Notes under the pieces: model-generated
Databases searched by the model: none
What the model saw: the letters and a program-made list of their open reading frames with translations, nothing else
What the model was told of the DNA's origin: nothing
Source: Hyphomicrobiales bacterium
GTDB taxonomy: Bacteria; Pseudomonadota; Alphaproteobacteria; Rhizobiales; Xanthobacteraceae
Length of the DNA stretch: 35,225 nt
Direction: 5' to 3'
Assembly (NCBI GenBank): GCA_021323775.1
Contig: JAJPKK010000059.1
Coordinates: forward strand, 1 to 35,225
Shown here: positions 23,347 through 31,030 of the stretch, one piece after another
How the letters are laid out: the number at the start of each line of letters is the position of its first letter
Numbering within the stretch: position 1 is the stretch's first letter
Translations under genes and position numbers: made by a program

Positions 23347-24204
23347 TCAGAAATCAGGCTTATCGGCCTGGGGCAACGGCACCAGCCCTTCGTTGAAGAA
23401 ATCGCCGTTATTTTCATTGCATGTGGCGGTCGAGAGCGGGGCGTTTTCGACGCGCCGCCACCGCTGCACCGCAGAGTAGGGCATCGTAAAGGCGCCCGGA
23501 TCCTCGACAAACACCGAAACGTCAACCGTCATGGCGTCGGCTGCAAGCTTCCAGCGCTCGACCACATGGAGTTGGTCGGTATGCGGCGTGCGGTAGTTGT
23601 CGATATAGGACTTGGACGAAATGCCGATGGTGTCGATGACCAGGGTGTCGCCGTTCTCGTAGTGGCCGACCGATTCGCCGTACCAGGAGGGCTTGACATC
23701 CTTCGAGTGCGGCACGTTGAGATAGATGTGGCGAATCTCCGGTCCGCCCTGGTTGATGACCACGACTTTCGTGGGGGTCTGGTAGAAGAAGAACGGCTCG
23801 ACCAGCGAGTAGGCGTTAAAGCCGGGCACCCCGACCGGCCAGCAGCGTTCGCGCGCACGGAACGGCACCTTGCCCGCCAGCACCTCCTCATTCGCCTTCT
23901 TCATCGACGGGATGGTCCAGGGCTGCAGGATCGGATTGGAAAGATCGGCAACCCGATAGGTCGGCTGCTTCCCGGAGCCGTTGGGAACATAAGGATGGGC
24001 CTTGTCGAAGGTGACAGGGCCCGGCCCGCCGTTCGGCGGCGGGAGCAGATCATCCACGCCGAAGCTGCGGTCGAGCACCCAGCCGGTGGTGTTGGTGGGG
24101 GCGAAATCCGGGACGAGTTGCTTGTTCGCCTCTTCCGCGCCCAAGGTCCCGCCTGCCGCACAGAAGACGCCTGTCACCAGATACATCAAACGGAATTTGA
24201 ACAT
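23347..24204 (-). CDS. Exported protein of the unnamed WYGES family, member 3
   Basis: A 285-residue protein with a signal peptide ('MYLVTGVFCAAGGTLGAEE'). It is clearly homologous along its length to the protein at 9335: 'PYVPNGSGKQPTYRVADLSNP', 'NEEVLAGKVPF', 'VGVPGFNAY', 'IYLNVPHSKDVKPSWYGESV', 'GDTLVIDTIG', 'YRTPHTDQLHVVERWKLAAD' and the identical ending 'ADKPDF'. The paired cysteines are in 'RCWPVGVPG' and 'CNENNGD'. The ATG at 24204 is preferred over 24210 because GAGGAG lies six bases before it. It lies downstream of, and on the same strand as, the exported VOC protein gene. Function is unknown. Confidence 0.86.
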   Translation of the reverse strand: MFKFRLMYLVTGVFCAAGGTLGAEEANKQLVPDFAPTNTTGWVLDRSFGVDDLLPPPNGGPGPVTFDKAHPYVPNGSGKQPTYRVADLSNPILQPWTIPSMKKANEEVLAGKVPFRARERCWPVGVPGFNAYSLVEPFFFYQTPTKVVVINQGGPEIRHIYLNVPHSKDVKPSWYGESVGHYENGDTLVIDTIGISSKSYIDNYRTPHTDQLHVVERWKLAADAMTVDVSVFVEDPGAFTMPYSAVQRWRRVENAPLSTATCNENNGDFFNEGLVPLPQADKPDF

Positions 24205-24512
24205 CGTCATCTCCTCATGAGCCGTCTGGAGGGAGATGCCTCCAACCGTCGGGGAGAAGCGTAGCCCCGATTGAGGAATAGCGAAATCCAGGATCGGCCC
24301 GCCCTCGCGGCAACGCCGCCCCGCGTTTCGCCCAGGAAACGATGAAAAATAACTGCGCCACGTGCGGCCCCTCGCCCCGCGCGCAATAGGCCAAGCGATT
24401 ATTTCGCGGAAAGGCCTCGTGCCGCTCGGCCGGGCTAAGTGGCTGGATGAGATGCGTCGGTCGCTTATGGGGCGCGCGCGGCCGCGCGCGCCCTGCGCTC
24501 CAAGGTAGCTTG
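24205..24512. repeat. Gene-free stretch with repeat remnants and a 24-base palindrome
   Basis: Contains a degenerate family C repeat at about 24265-24340 (GAAATCCAGGATCGG ... CCGCGTTTCGCCCAGG) and the exact self-complementary sequence at 24470-24493, whose halves are GGGCGCGCGCGG and CCGCGCGCGCCC. The palindrome starts 20 bases past the stop of the VOC gene and could fold in RNA. No gene is seen. Confidence 0.7.
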
Positions 24513-25334
24513 CTATAGGACCGGCGATCCCAACGGCCCCCGCTCGATGATCTCAATGCGGGTGCCCCACGGATCGGTGATATAGGTAATGGTGCTGCCG
24601 GTCGGAGTCTTGCGGACCGGCTCGTCAAGCTTGATGCCCTCCGCCTCGATCTTCTTTACGAAGGCGGCGTGATCCTTCACGTCGAAACCGATGTGATCGA
24701 GGATGCGGTGGCGGGTCGGAGCTTGCGGCGCGTCGGCCTTGGCAAACCGGAGCTGGACGCCCGGGATGCCATTGACGACGGGCGCGTTGTTGCGGGTGCC
24801 GGCAGTGCCGACGAACGTCTTCGCATACCACGCCTGCGCCTTGGCGATCTCCCCTTCAGGCAGGGAGAAGTGGACGTGCTCGTTCTTGATCGGCTCCGCC
24901 TGCGCCTTGTCTTCCAGGATTTCGATGCGTACGCCATCCGGCGTCACGACGAATGCCTGGTCCGGCCTGTTGTTTGTGCCCGGAAGCACCGGCACGTTTG
25001 CGGCCTTCCACTTCGCCACTTGCTCCTGCACATTGTTGACGATGAAGCCGACATGGTTCACCACCGAACCGGGGGTGCCGCCTTCGCCCTTCTCGTTGCC
25101 GAGGTTCAGGTTGATGTAGACGCCGGGGAACATCATCAGCGGGTTGCCGCCGACCATGAACATCTTGGCGCCCATCGCGAGAAAGATCTTCTTGTTTGCT
25201 TCCACGTCCTTCGAAACGATGTGCCAGTGACCCATGGTCACGCCGGTCGCGTTGAACGGGGCCGGTTGCGCCACTGCGGCGCCCGCTGTCAGCGCCGACG
25301 CGAACAATAGAGCTGCGAATGTGGTGATCTTCAT
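24513..25334 (-). CDS. Exported protein with two VOC (glyoxalase-like) domains, copy 1
   Basis: A 273-residue protein with a signal peptide ('MKITTFAALLFASALTAGAAVAQ') and two VOC modules. The first runs from 'GHWHIVSKDVEANKKIF' to 'PDGVRIEILED', the second from 'EHVHFSLPEGEIAKAQAWY' to 'DPWGTRIEIIERG'. Histidines at the module starts (H in 'GHWH', 'HVHF', 'VNHVGF', 'LDHIGFDV') and glutamates at their ends (IEIL, IEII) fit the metal-binding pattern of the superfamily. VOC enzymes open, isomerise or add to small molecules; the reaction here is unknown. Export is uncommon for VOC proteins. It is a paralogue of the gene at 33527. Confidence 0.88.
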   Translation of the reverse strand: MKITTFAALLFASALTAGAAVAQPAPFNATGVTMGHWHIVSKDVEANKKIFLAMGAKMFMVGGNPLMMFPGVYINLNLGNEKGEGGTPGSVVNHVGFIVNNVQEQVAKWKAANVPVLPGTNNRPDQAFVVTPDGVRIEILEDKAQAEPIKNEHVHFSLPEGEIAKAQAWYAKTFVGTAGTRNNAPVVNGIPGVQLRFAKADAPQAPTRHRILDHIGFDVKDHAAFVKKIEAEGIKLDEPVRKTPTGSTITYITDPWGTRIEIIERGPLGSPVL

Positions 25335-25457
25335 GAATGCCTCCCTGTTGAGCTGGGTTTTCCTGTTGACCGGCGATGCAACGCGAACGCTATCACCCCG
25401 CGGCGACGCTCGAAAGGCCGTGAGGCAGAATTTGTCCGGGCGGCGCGGCCGTGAGCG

Positions 25458-25549
25458 TAGCTCGGGTTGATCGCAAGCGAAACCCGGGATCGGTGTCGCC
25501 GCGCCGCAACGCGGCCCCGGGTTTCGCTCCGCTCAACCCGGGCTACGAC
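25458..25549. repeat. Palindromic repeat, family C, best-formed copy
   Basis: Left arm GTAGCTCGGGTTGAT...AGCGAAACCCGGG and right arm CCCGGGTTTCGCT...CTCAACCCGGGCTAC are complementary over most of their length, giving a long imperfect hairpin. It lies between the VOC gene start and the pentapeptide protein end. Confidence 0.88.
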
Positions 25550-25574
25550 CCAAAGCGTTGGCCGGCAAATCGCC

Positions 25575-26468
25575 TCACGGATGCAAGCTGTTGTCCGGCA
25601 TGATGGCGCCATGAAAGTTGGCGCCGGTCTCCTTCGCATTGAACAGCTTCGCGGCCGCGAGGCGCGCATCCTGAAGGTCGGCGCCGCTGAGATCGGCATC
25701 GGCAAGATCGGCCTGGAAAAAGTCAGCGCCGCGCAGCACCGCGCCGGAGAGATTTGAGGTCCGCATGTTGGCCCGCGTCAGGTTGGTGCGCTCGCCGCTC
25801 ACGCCGCTGAGATCGGCCCGCAACAAGGTCGCGCCGTGCAGGTTTGCCTCGGTCAGCGTCGCGCCCCGCAGGCTCGCATTGGTAAGCCTCGCCTCCCACA
25901 GATCCGCGAAGGTGAGATCGGCGCCGTCGAGCCTGGCAACGATCAGCCTGGCGCTGCCCATGAGAGCCGCGCTGAGATCGGCGCTGGTGAAATCGGCGCC
26001 GCCCGCCTCTATCTGGAACAGCAGCGCCTGGCTGAGTTTTGCGCGTTGAAGCTTGGCGGAGATCAGGACCGCGGCGTTGAGGTTTGCGCCTGCGAGGTTC
26101 GCATCGGACAGGTTGGCGCCGCGCAAAGCGGCGCGGTGCAGGGTCGCTCCCGAGAGATTCGCGGCGGTCAAATTCGCGCCGGTGAGGTCGTGCCGCTTAA
26201 GCGACGCGCCCGCGAGGTTGGCGCCGGAAAGATTTGCGCCGCGCAGGATTGTGCGGGAGAAAGTCGCGCCGCGCAGATCGGCGCCGGACAGGTTGGCGCC
26301 GGTGAGGTCTCGCCGGTCGAGGTTCGCTCCGTTAAGGTCGCAGCCCGGGCAGTTGATGGTTTGTCCGGCAAGGAACGCCTCACGATCTTGCGCGGCGGCG
26401 GTCGCGCCGGTCATGCCGGCCATCATGGCTGCCAATGTCCCGAGCAGGGCGGCGCAGGGCCGATCCAC
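25575..26468 (-). CDS. Exported pentapeptide-repeat protein
   Basis: A 297-residue protein. After a signal peptide ('LLGTLAAMMAGMTGATAAAQ') and the segment 'FLAGQTINCPGCDLNG', nearly the whole chain consists of A(N/D)LxxA-type pentapeptide repeats (about residues 43-290), which fold as a right-handed quadrilateral beta-helix. Such helices act as scaffolds, binding platforms or DNA mimics; export argues against gyrase protection. A Cys-x2-Cys pair precedes the helix. The GTG start at 26468 is supported by GGGAGGAATT directly upstream. Function cannot be assigned. It is divergent from the alcohol dehydrogenase-like gene. Confidence 0.92.
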   Translation of the reverse strand: MDRPCAALLGTLAAMMAGMTGATAAAQDREAFLAGQTINCPGCDLNGANLDRRDLTGANLSGADLRGATFSRTILRGANLSGANLAGASLKRHDLTGANLTAANLSGATLHRAALRGANLSDANLAGANLNAAVLISAKLQRAKLSQALLFQIEAGGADFTSADLSAALMGSARLIVARLDGADLTFADLWEARLTNASLRGATLTEANLHGATLLRADLSGVSGERTNLTRANMRTSNLSGAVLRGADFFQADLADADLSGADLQDARLAAAKLFNAKETGANFHGAIMPDNSLHP

Positions 26469-26596
26469 AATTCCTCCCCAATGCGGTCAATACCAGTCTG
26501 CGGGCAATGACAACATTTTAGTGACAGCCGGACAAGTCCATGACATCCAGTCCGCGGCATTTCATTCGGGAGACTATCGGGAGACCAAAAGCCGAC

Positions 26597-27631
26597 ATGC
26601 GAGCCCTCACCCTTATTGCTGACCGCAAGATCGAGCTTGCCGAAATCGCGAAACCGCCGGCGCCGGGCGCGGGCGAAGTCCAGGTGCGCATCAAGGCGGT
26701 CGGGCTCAATCACCTCGACCTGTGGGGATATCGCGGCATGGCCTTCGCCAGGCGGAAGCTGCCGCTGGTGGTGGGCGCTGAGGCGGCCGGCGAGGTGACG
26801 GCCGTCGGCGCCGGCGTATCGGCGCTCGCGCCCGGCGATCCGGTCGTGATGTACGGCGCGCTGACCTGCGGCAAATGCATCGCGTGCCGCGAGGGCCGCG
26901 ATAATCTGTGCGAGAATGTCGGCGGCATCATGGGCTTCCACGTCGACGGCTTTGCGCGCGAAATCATCACCATGCCTGAGCGCCTCGTCATCAGGGCGCC
27001 GGCGGGCATTGCCATGCGCGATCTCGCCTGCGCGCCGATCGCATTCGCGACCGTTGAGCACATGCTGTTCGACAATGCCAGGCTCAAACCCGGCGAAACG
27101 ATCCTCGTCCATGCGGCCGGGTCGGGGATCGGCACCGCCGCCATCAGGATGGCGAAGGCGATCGGCTGCACCGTGATCGCCACAGTCGGCGACGACGCCA
27201 AAACCGAAAAGGCGAAGGCCCTCGGCGCCGACCATGTGATCAATTACAAGACCGACCGTTTCGAGCATGTGGTGCGGAAAATCACCGCCAAGAAGGGCGT
27301 CGACGTGGTGTTCGAGCACACCGGCGCTGCGACCTTCAACGGCTCCCTGCTTTCGCTCAAGCGCGGCGGCCGGCTCGTCACATGCGGGGCGACCTCGGGG
27401 CCTTCGACGACGTTCAATCTGATGCAGCTCTTCCAGCAGCAGTACAAGATTTTCGGCTCATTCGGCGCCTCGATTGCAAATATCCGCACTGTCCTTGCCA
27501 AGATGGCGGGCGGCCTGTTGCCGGTGATCGACACCGAAGTTGCGCTCGCGGACTTCGAGCGCGGCCTCGCGCGCCTCGAAACCCGGCAGGTGTTCGGCAA
27601 GATCATCGTGAATTTCCAGACCGGCGAATGA
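26597..27631 (+). CDS. Zinc-binding alcohol dehydrogenase/quinone oxidoreductase-like protein (VLCFA-lipid A type)
   Basis: A 344-residue medium-chain dehydrogenase. The GroES-like domain ('GLNHLDLWGYRGM', 'GAEAAGEV') has a structural-zinc cysteine set, 'TCGKCIACREGRDNLC'. The Rossmann fold motif is 'ILVHAAGSGIGTAAIRMAKAIGC', followed by 'KALGADHVINY' and 'GVDVVFEHTGAATF'. Close relatives sit in the rhizobial acpXL-fabZ-fabF2-fabF1-adh-lpxXL locus for 27-hydroxyoctacosanoyl lipid A, and the acyltransferase downstream supports that role here. MRALTL at 26597 is chosen because it starts on the conserved first strand; 26540 adds a non-conserved lead. The ribosome binding site is weak. Confidence 0.87.
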   Translation: MRALTLIADRKIELAEIAKPPAPGAGEVQVRIKAVGLNHLDLWGYRGMAFARRKLPLVVGAEAAGEVTAVGAGVSALAPGDPVVMYGALTCGKCIACREGRDNLCENVGGIMGFHVDGFAREIITMPERLVIRAPAGIAMRDLACAPIAFATVEHMLFDNARLKPGETILVHAAGSGIGTAAIRMAKAIGCTVIATVGDDAKTEKAKALGADHVINYKTDRFEHVVRKITAKKGVDVVFEHTGAATFNGSLLSLKRGGRLVTCGATSGPSTTFNLMQLFQQQYKIFGSFGASIANIRTVLAKMAGGLLPVIDTEVALADFERGLARLETRQVFGKIIVNFQTGE

Positions 27632-27660
27632 CGAGCACAGCAGGGCATTCTCGCAGCGCC

Positions 27661-27780
27661 GTCATTCCGGGGTGCGCCGAAGGCGCGAGCCCGGAATCCA
27701 TACTCCCTGTCCATCAACATCATTCTCGCCCGGGGCTATGGATTCCGGGCTCGCGTGCTGCGCACGCGCCGCGGCATGAC
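27661..27780. repeat. Dispersed palindromic repeat, family A, copy 3
   Basis: Begins GTCATTCCGGGG and ends GCGGCATGAC, with CCCGGAATCCATA and TATGGATTCCGGG inside. It fills the gap between the dehydrogenase-like gene and the acyltransferase gene. Confidence 0.87.
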
Positions 27781-27800
27781 CAAGAACCTTCTCTCGATCC

Positions 27801-28727
27801 ATGCGAATGACTTGGCAACCATACCGCCGCCTGATGTTTGACCGCCTCAAGCGCGCGGCGAATGCTGTGGCGGGATGGAGTGTGGCGCTGCTGCTTGGCG
27901 GCGTCCGCCGCTGCGACCGCGTTGCCGTCAGCAACATCGCCGGAGCTTTCATGCGCACCGTCGGGCCATGGCTGATCGAGCACCGCACCGGCCGCGACAA
28001 CCTGCGCGCTGCCTTTCCGGAGAAGAGCGAGGCCGAGATCGAAGCCATTCTGCGCGGCGTGTGGGACAATCTCGGCCGCGTCGCCGCCGAGATCGCCCAT
28101 CTCGATCACATCTGCTCCGGCGACCCCTACAAACGCAGGTTCATCGACTACACGCCCGAAGCCATTGCGCGCTTCCTTCGCCTGAAGAACGACGGCAAGC
28201 CGGCCCTCGTTTTCGCTGCTCATCTCGCCAATTGGGAATTGCCTGCCGTTATTGCGGCGAGCGACGGGCTCGACTCCGTCATTCTTTACCGTCGCCCCAA
28301 TCTTGGCGCCATCGCGGATGCGGTGATCGCGCTGCGCAAGGGGCTCATGGGCGAGCTCGTGCCCTCGAGCATGGGAGCGCCGGTGGCGCTCGCTCGCGCC
28401 CTTGAGCAAGGCCGGCATGTGGCCATGCTGGTCGACCAGCACTATACACGCGGCGTCGACGTGACCTTCTTCGGGCGCACCTGCAAGGCCAATCCGCTCA
28501 TTGCAATGCTGGCGCGCGAGGTGGAATGCCCGATCTACGGCACGCGCGTGATCCGGCTGCCGGGCAATCGCTTCCGGGGCGAGATCAGCGACGAAGTCAA
28601 GCCGGTGCGCGACGCGGACGGCCGCATCGATGTGCGCGGCACCATGCAGGCGATCACCGATGTGGTCGAGGGCTGGGTGCGCGAACACCCGGAGCAGTGG
28701 CTCTGGGTGCACCGGAGGTGGAGATAG
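27801..28727 (+). CDS. Lipid A late acyltransferase, LpxXL-like
   Basis: A 308-residue member of the LpxL/HtrB acyltransferase family, inner-membrane enzymes that add secondary acyl chains to lipid A. The catalytic H-x4-E motif is His141-Glu146 ('HLANWE'). Other family segments are 'RDNLRAAFPEKSEAEIEAI', 'WDNLGRVAAEI', 'QGRHVAMLVDQHY', 'GVDVTFFGR' and the terminal 'HPEQWLWVHRRWR'. Its position after the dehydrogenase-like gene matches LpxXL, which transfers the very long C28 chain. Start alternatives at 27807 and 27834 cannot be excluded because none has a clear ribosome binding site; a repeat lies just upstream. Confidence 0.88.
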   Translation: MRMTWQPYRRLMFDRLKRAANAVAGWSVALLLGGVRRCDRVAVSNIAGAFMRTVGPWLIEHRTGRDNLRAAFPEKSEAEIEAILRGVWDNLGRVAAEIAHLDHICSGDPYKRRFIDYTPEAIARFLRLKNDGKPALVFAAHLANWELPAVIAASDGLDSVILYRRPNLGAIADAVIALRKGLMGELVPSSMGAPVALARALEQGRHVAMLVDQHYTRGVDVTFFGRTCKANPLIAMLAREVECPIYGTRVIRLPGNRFRGEISDEVKPVRDADGRIDVRGTMQAITDVVEGWVREHPEQWLWVHRRWR

Positions 28728-28732
28728 CTGAC

Positions 28733-30133
28733 ATGACCGCCATCCATAACCTTACCGCCGAAGCGCTTTCATCAGCCTATCGCGCCAGGCAGCTTTCCCC
28801 CGTCGAAGTGGCGCGGGCGGCGCTCGCGCGCATCGCTGCGTGGGAGGCGAAGATCAACGCCATGTACGTGGTTGATGATGCAGGAGCGCTCGCCCAGGCG
28901 GCGGCTTCGGAGGCGCGCTGGCGCGCTGGCGCGCCGTTGAGCGCGCTTGACGGCGTGCCGATCACCATCAAGGACAACATCGCGGTGAAGGGCTTTGCAA
29001 CTCCGGTCGGCACCGCCGCCGGCGACATGACGCCGGCCGCCGCCGACGCGCCGCCCTCTCAGCGCGTGCGCGAGGCCGGCTGCGTCATCATCGGCAAGAC
29101 CACCATGCCGGATTACGGGATGCTGGCGTCCGGCATTTCAAGCCTGCACGGCGTCACCCGCAATCCCTGGGATCTGTCGCGAAATCCGGGCGGTTCGAGT
29201 TCGGGCGCGGGCGCATCGCTGGCCGCCGGCTACACGCCGCTCGCGCTCGGCACCGACATCGGCGGCTCGGTGCGGCTGCCCGCTGCGTATAACGGGATCT
29301 TCGCCCTCAAGCCTTCGCTCGGCCGGGTGCCGATCTATCCGCCGTATCTCGGCCGCGTGGCCGGCCCGATGACGCGCACGGTCGCAGACGCGGCGCTGCT
29401 GATGACGGCGCTGACGAAGCCCGACGCGCGCGACTATATGGCTTTGCCGTACCAGGAGATCGATTGGCCCGGCGTGCTGAAGGAGAGCAAGCAAACCGAC
29501 CTCAAGGGCAAGAAACTCGGTCTGCTGCTCGATGTCGGCATCGGTCTGACGCCGCAGGAAGCGGTGCGCGCCGCCATCACGGCCGCCGCCAGAGCCTTCG
29601 AGCAGGCGGGCGCCGTCGTCGAGCCTGTCACGCCGTTCTTGAATGCGGAAATCGCTGCCGGCGTCGACGGCTTCTTTCAGGCCCGGCTGCTCGCGGATTT
29701 CGAACTCCTGCCGCCCGAGCGGCAAGCGAAGGCGTTGCCCTTCGTCGCGACGTGGTGCCGCCGGGCGGAGAAATTGAGCGCTGCCGAGGCGGCGCGCAAC
29801 CTGGCGCTGGTGATGTTGATGCGCGAGAAGACGGTGGCGGCGACCGCGCCTTATGATTTCCTCATCACGCCGACCTCGCCGATCACCGCCTATGGGGCCG
29901 AAGAGGCGACTCCCGGCAACGACCCGGCGCGTCCGTTCGGGCACATTGGCTTCACCGTGCCGTTCAACATGTCGGAACAGCCTGCCGCATCGATCTGCGC
30001 CGGCTACGATGCGGACGGCATGCCCATCGGCTTGCAAATCGTGGGCCATCGCTTCGATGATGTGGGCGTGTTGCGCATGGCGCATGCTTACGAGGCGATG
30101 CGGCCGCCGCTGCGGGCGTGGCCGGAGGGTTAG
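28733..30133 (+). CDS. Amidase signature family amidase
   Basis: A 466-residue amidase-signature enzyme. The Ser-cisSer-Lys triad is visible: Lys80 in 'ITIKDNI', Ser155 in 'NPGGSSSGAGAS' and Ser179 in 'GTDIGGSVRLPAA'. The C-terminal 'GLQIVGHRFDDVGVL' is typical. There is no signal peptide. It starts five bases after the acyltransferase stop, with its ribosome binding site (GGAGGTGGAG) inside the end of that gene, so the two are probably co-translated. Single amidases of this length are not the GatA subunit of the tRNA amidotransferase because no gatB or gatC is nearby. Substrate is unknown. Confidence 0.92.
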   Translation: MTAIHNLTAEALSSAYRARQLSPVEVARAALARIAAWEAKINAMYVVDDAGALAQAAASEARWRAGAPLSALDGVPITIKDNIAVKGFATPVGTAAGDMTPAAADAPPSQRVREAGCVIIGKTTMPDYGMLASGISSLHGVTRNPWDLSRNPGGSSSGAGASLAAGYTPLALGTDIGGSVRLPAAYNGIFALKPSLGRVPIYPPYLGRVAGPMTRTVADAALLMTALTKPDARDYMALPYQEIDWPGVLKESKQTDLKGKKLGLLLDVGIGLTPQEAVRAAITAAARAFEQAGAVVEPVTPFLNAEIAAGVDGFFQARLLADFELLPPERQAKALPFVATWCRRAEKLSAAEAARNLALVMLMREKTVAATAPYDFLITPTSPITAYGAEEATPGNDPARPFGHIGFTVPFNMSEQPAASICAGYDADGMPIGLQIVGHRFDDVGVLRMAHAYEAMRPPLRAWPEG

Positions 30134-30263
30134 AATCCTAATTACGGCCTACATTGCGTAAGATTAAGATTTTGGCCGCAAATTGGTCACGCTGATGGGG
30201 TTTGCACGGTTTTTACTTGGCGTTGGCCAGGAGCGGGGCGGTTTCGCGAGGGAGAAGCTTCTC

Positions 30264-30908
30264 ATGCCTTTCCATTCCAAGGCGCTTGGCGCGGCGCTGA
30301 GCATCGTTGCGGCTGCCGCCGCGACGGCGCCGGTGCATGCACAACAAAGTCCGCCTCCGGCCGGGCAGGAACCACCGCCGAATGCAAGCCCGAACCCAGG
30401 TCCACAAGAGGCCCCAGCCACGCGGGCGCCAGCGTTCCGGGCGCCGGCCCGCACGGGCCGCGCAGGGACTGCCTCGGTGACGGCCAGCGTTAATCTGCGC
30501 AGCGGACCGGGCACCGACCAGGAGATCATCACGACCATCCCGGCCGGCAGCACGGTTCGGGTTACGAGTTGCACTGGCGAGTGGTGCGAGGTCACGTGGA
30601 ACGGACGCAGCGGCTATGCGATCGCCCGCAACCTCAGCATCGGCGGCCCGCGGCAGGCGAGGACATATGGACCGCAGCCCGGTTACCCAGGTGGACCGCA
30701 ACCGGGTTACCCCGGTCGGCCGCAACCGGGTTACCCGGGAGGCTACGGGCCGCAGCCCGGTAACGCCGGGGGCTATGGGCCTGAGCCGCCTGCTGTCTAC
30801 GAAGCGCCGGGCTATTATGCGCCGCCCGCCGTCGTGTATGGCCCGGCTTACTACGGCCCGGGTGTCGTCTATTATGGTCCGGGCTGGCGACGACGCTGGT
30901 GGTGGTAG
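30264..30908 (+). CDS. Exported SH3b-domain protein with GPQPGYPG repeats
   Basis: A 214-residue protein with a signal peptide ('ALGAALSIVAAAAATAPVHAQ'), a proline-rich linker, a bacterial SH3 domain ('ASVNLRSGPGTDQEIITTIP' to 'WNGRSGYAIARNLSI', about 70-128) and a low-complexity Gly/Pro/Tyr tail. Bacterial SH3 domains commonly bind peptidoglycan peptides. The tail has four near-identical GPQPGYPG-type units and ends in a Tyr/Trp/Arg-rich stretch with 'RRRWWW' at the C-terminus. The start at 30264 has GGGAG about nine bases upstream; the longer frame to 30183 has no support. Confidence 0.85.
   Translation: MPFHSKALGAALSIVAAAAATAPVHAQQSPPPAGQEPPPNASPNPGPQEAPATRAPAFRAPARTGRAGTASVTASVNLRSGPGTDQEIITTIPAGSTVRVTSCTGEWCEVTWNGRSGYAIARNLSIGGPRQARTYGPQPGYPGGPQPGYPGRPQPGYPGGYGPQPGNAGGYGPEPPAVYEAPGYYAPPAVVYGPAYYGPGVVYYGPGWRRRWWW
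30667..30765 (+). repeat. Coding tandem repeat in the SH3 gene tail
   Basis: About four 24-27-base units of the form GGnCCGCAnCCnGGTTACCC. The units code for GPQPGYPG, the last diverged to GPQPGNAG. Such repeats can vary in number between strains by slippage. Confidence 0.8.
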
Positions 30909-30913
30909 CACCT

Positions 30914-30940
30914 GTTCGGAGCTGCAAAGCAGCTCCGAAC
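30914..30940 (+). terminator. Perfect 12-base hairpin between convergent genes
   Basis: GTTCGGAGCTGC (30914-30925) pairs exactly with GCAGCTCCGAAC (30929-30940) across an AAA loop, five bases after the SH3 gene stop. A long T run is missing (TTC follows). It could serve the convergent fabG-like transcript too. Confidence 0.65.
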
Positions 30941-31030
30941 TTCTGCAGCGGGCTCTGTCAGGATTTAGGACAGACCGCACCGCGCACCGGCGTGTTCAAT
31001 CTCTGCGGCCGACCCTGGCGATCGGAAGCC

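Noticed and set aside
26423-27319. 298-codon minus-strand open frame
   Set aside because: Antisense to the dehydrogenase-like gene, which carries the zinc and Rossmann motifs.
27720-28712. 330-codon minus-strand open frame
   Set aside because: Antisense to the lipid A acyltransferase with its H-x4-E motif.
29138-30085. 315-codon minus-strand open frame
   Set aside because: Antisense to the amidase; no motif in its translation.
30667-30765. Regular repeats that could suggest a CRISPR array
   Set aside because: Units are contiguous, lack unique spacers and encode GPQPGYPG in the SH3 protein tail.
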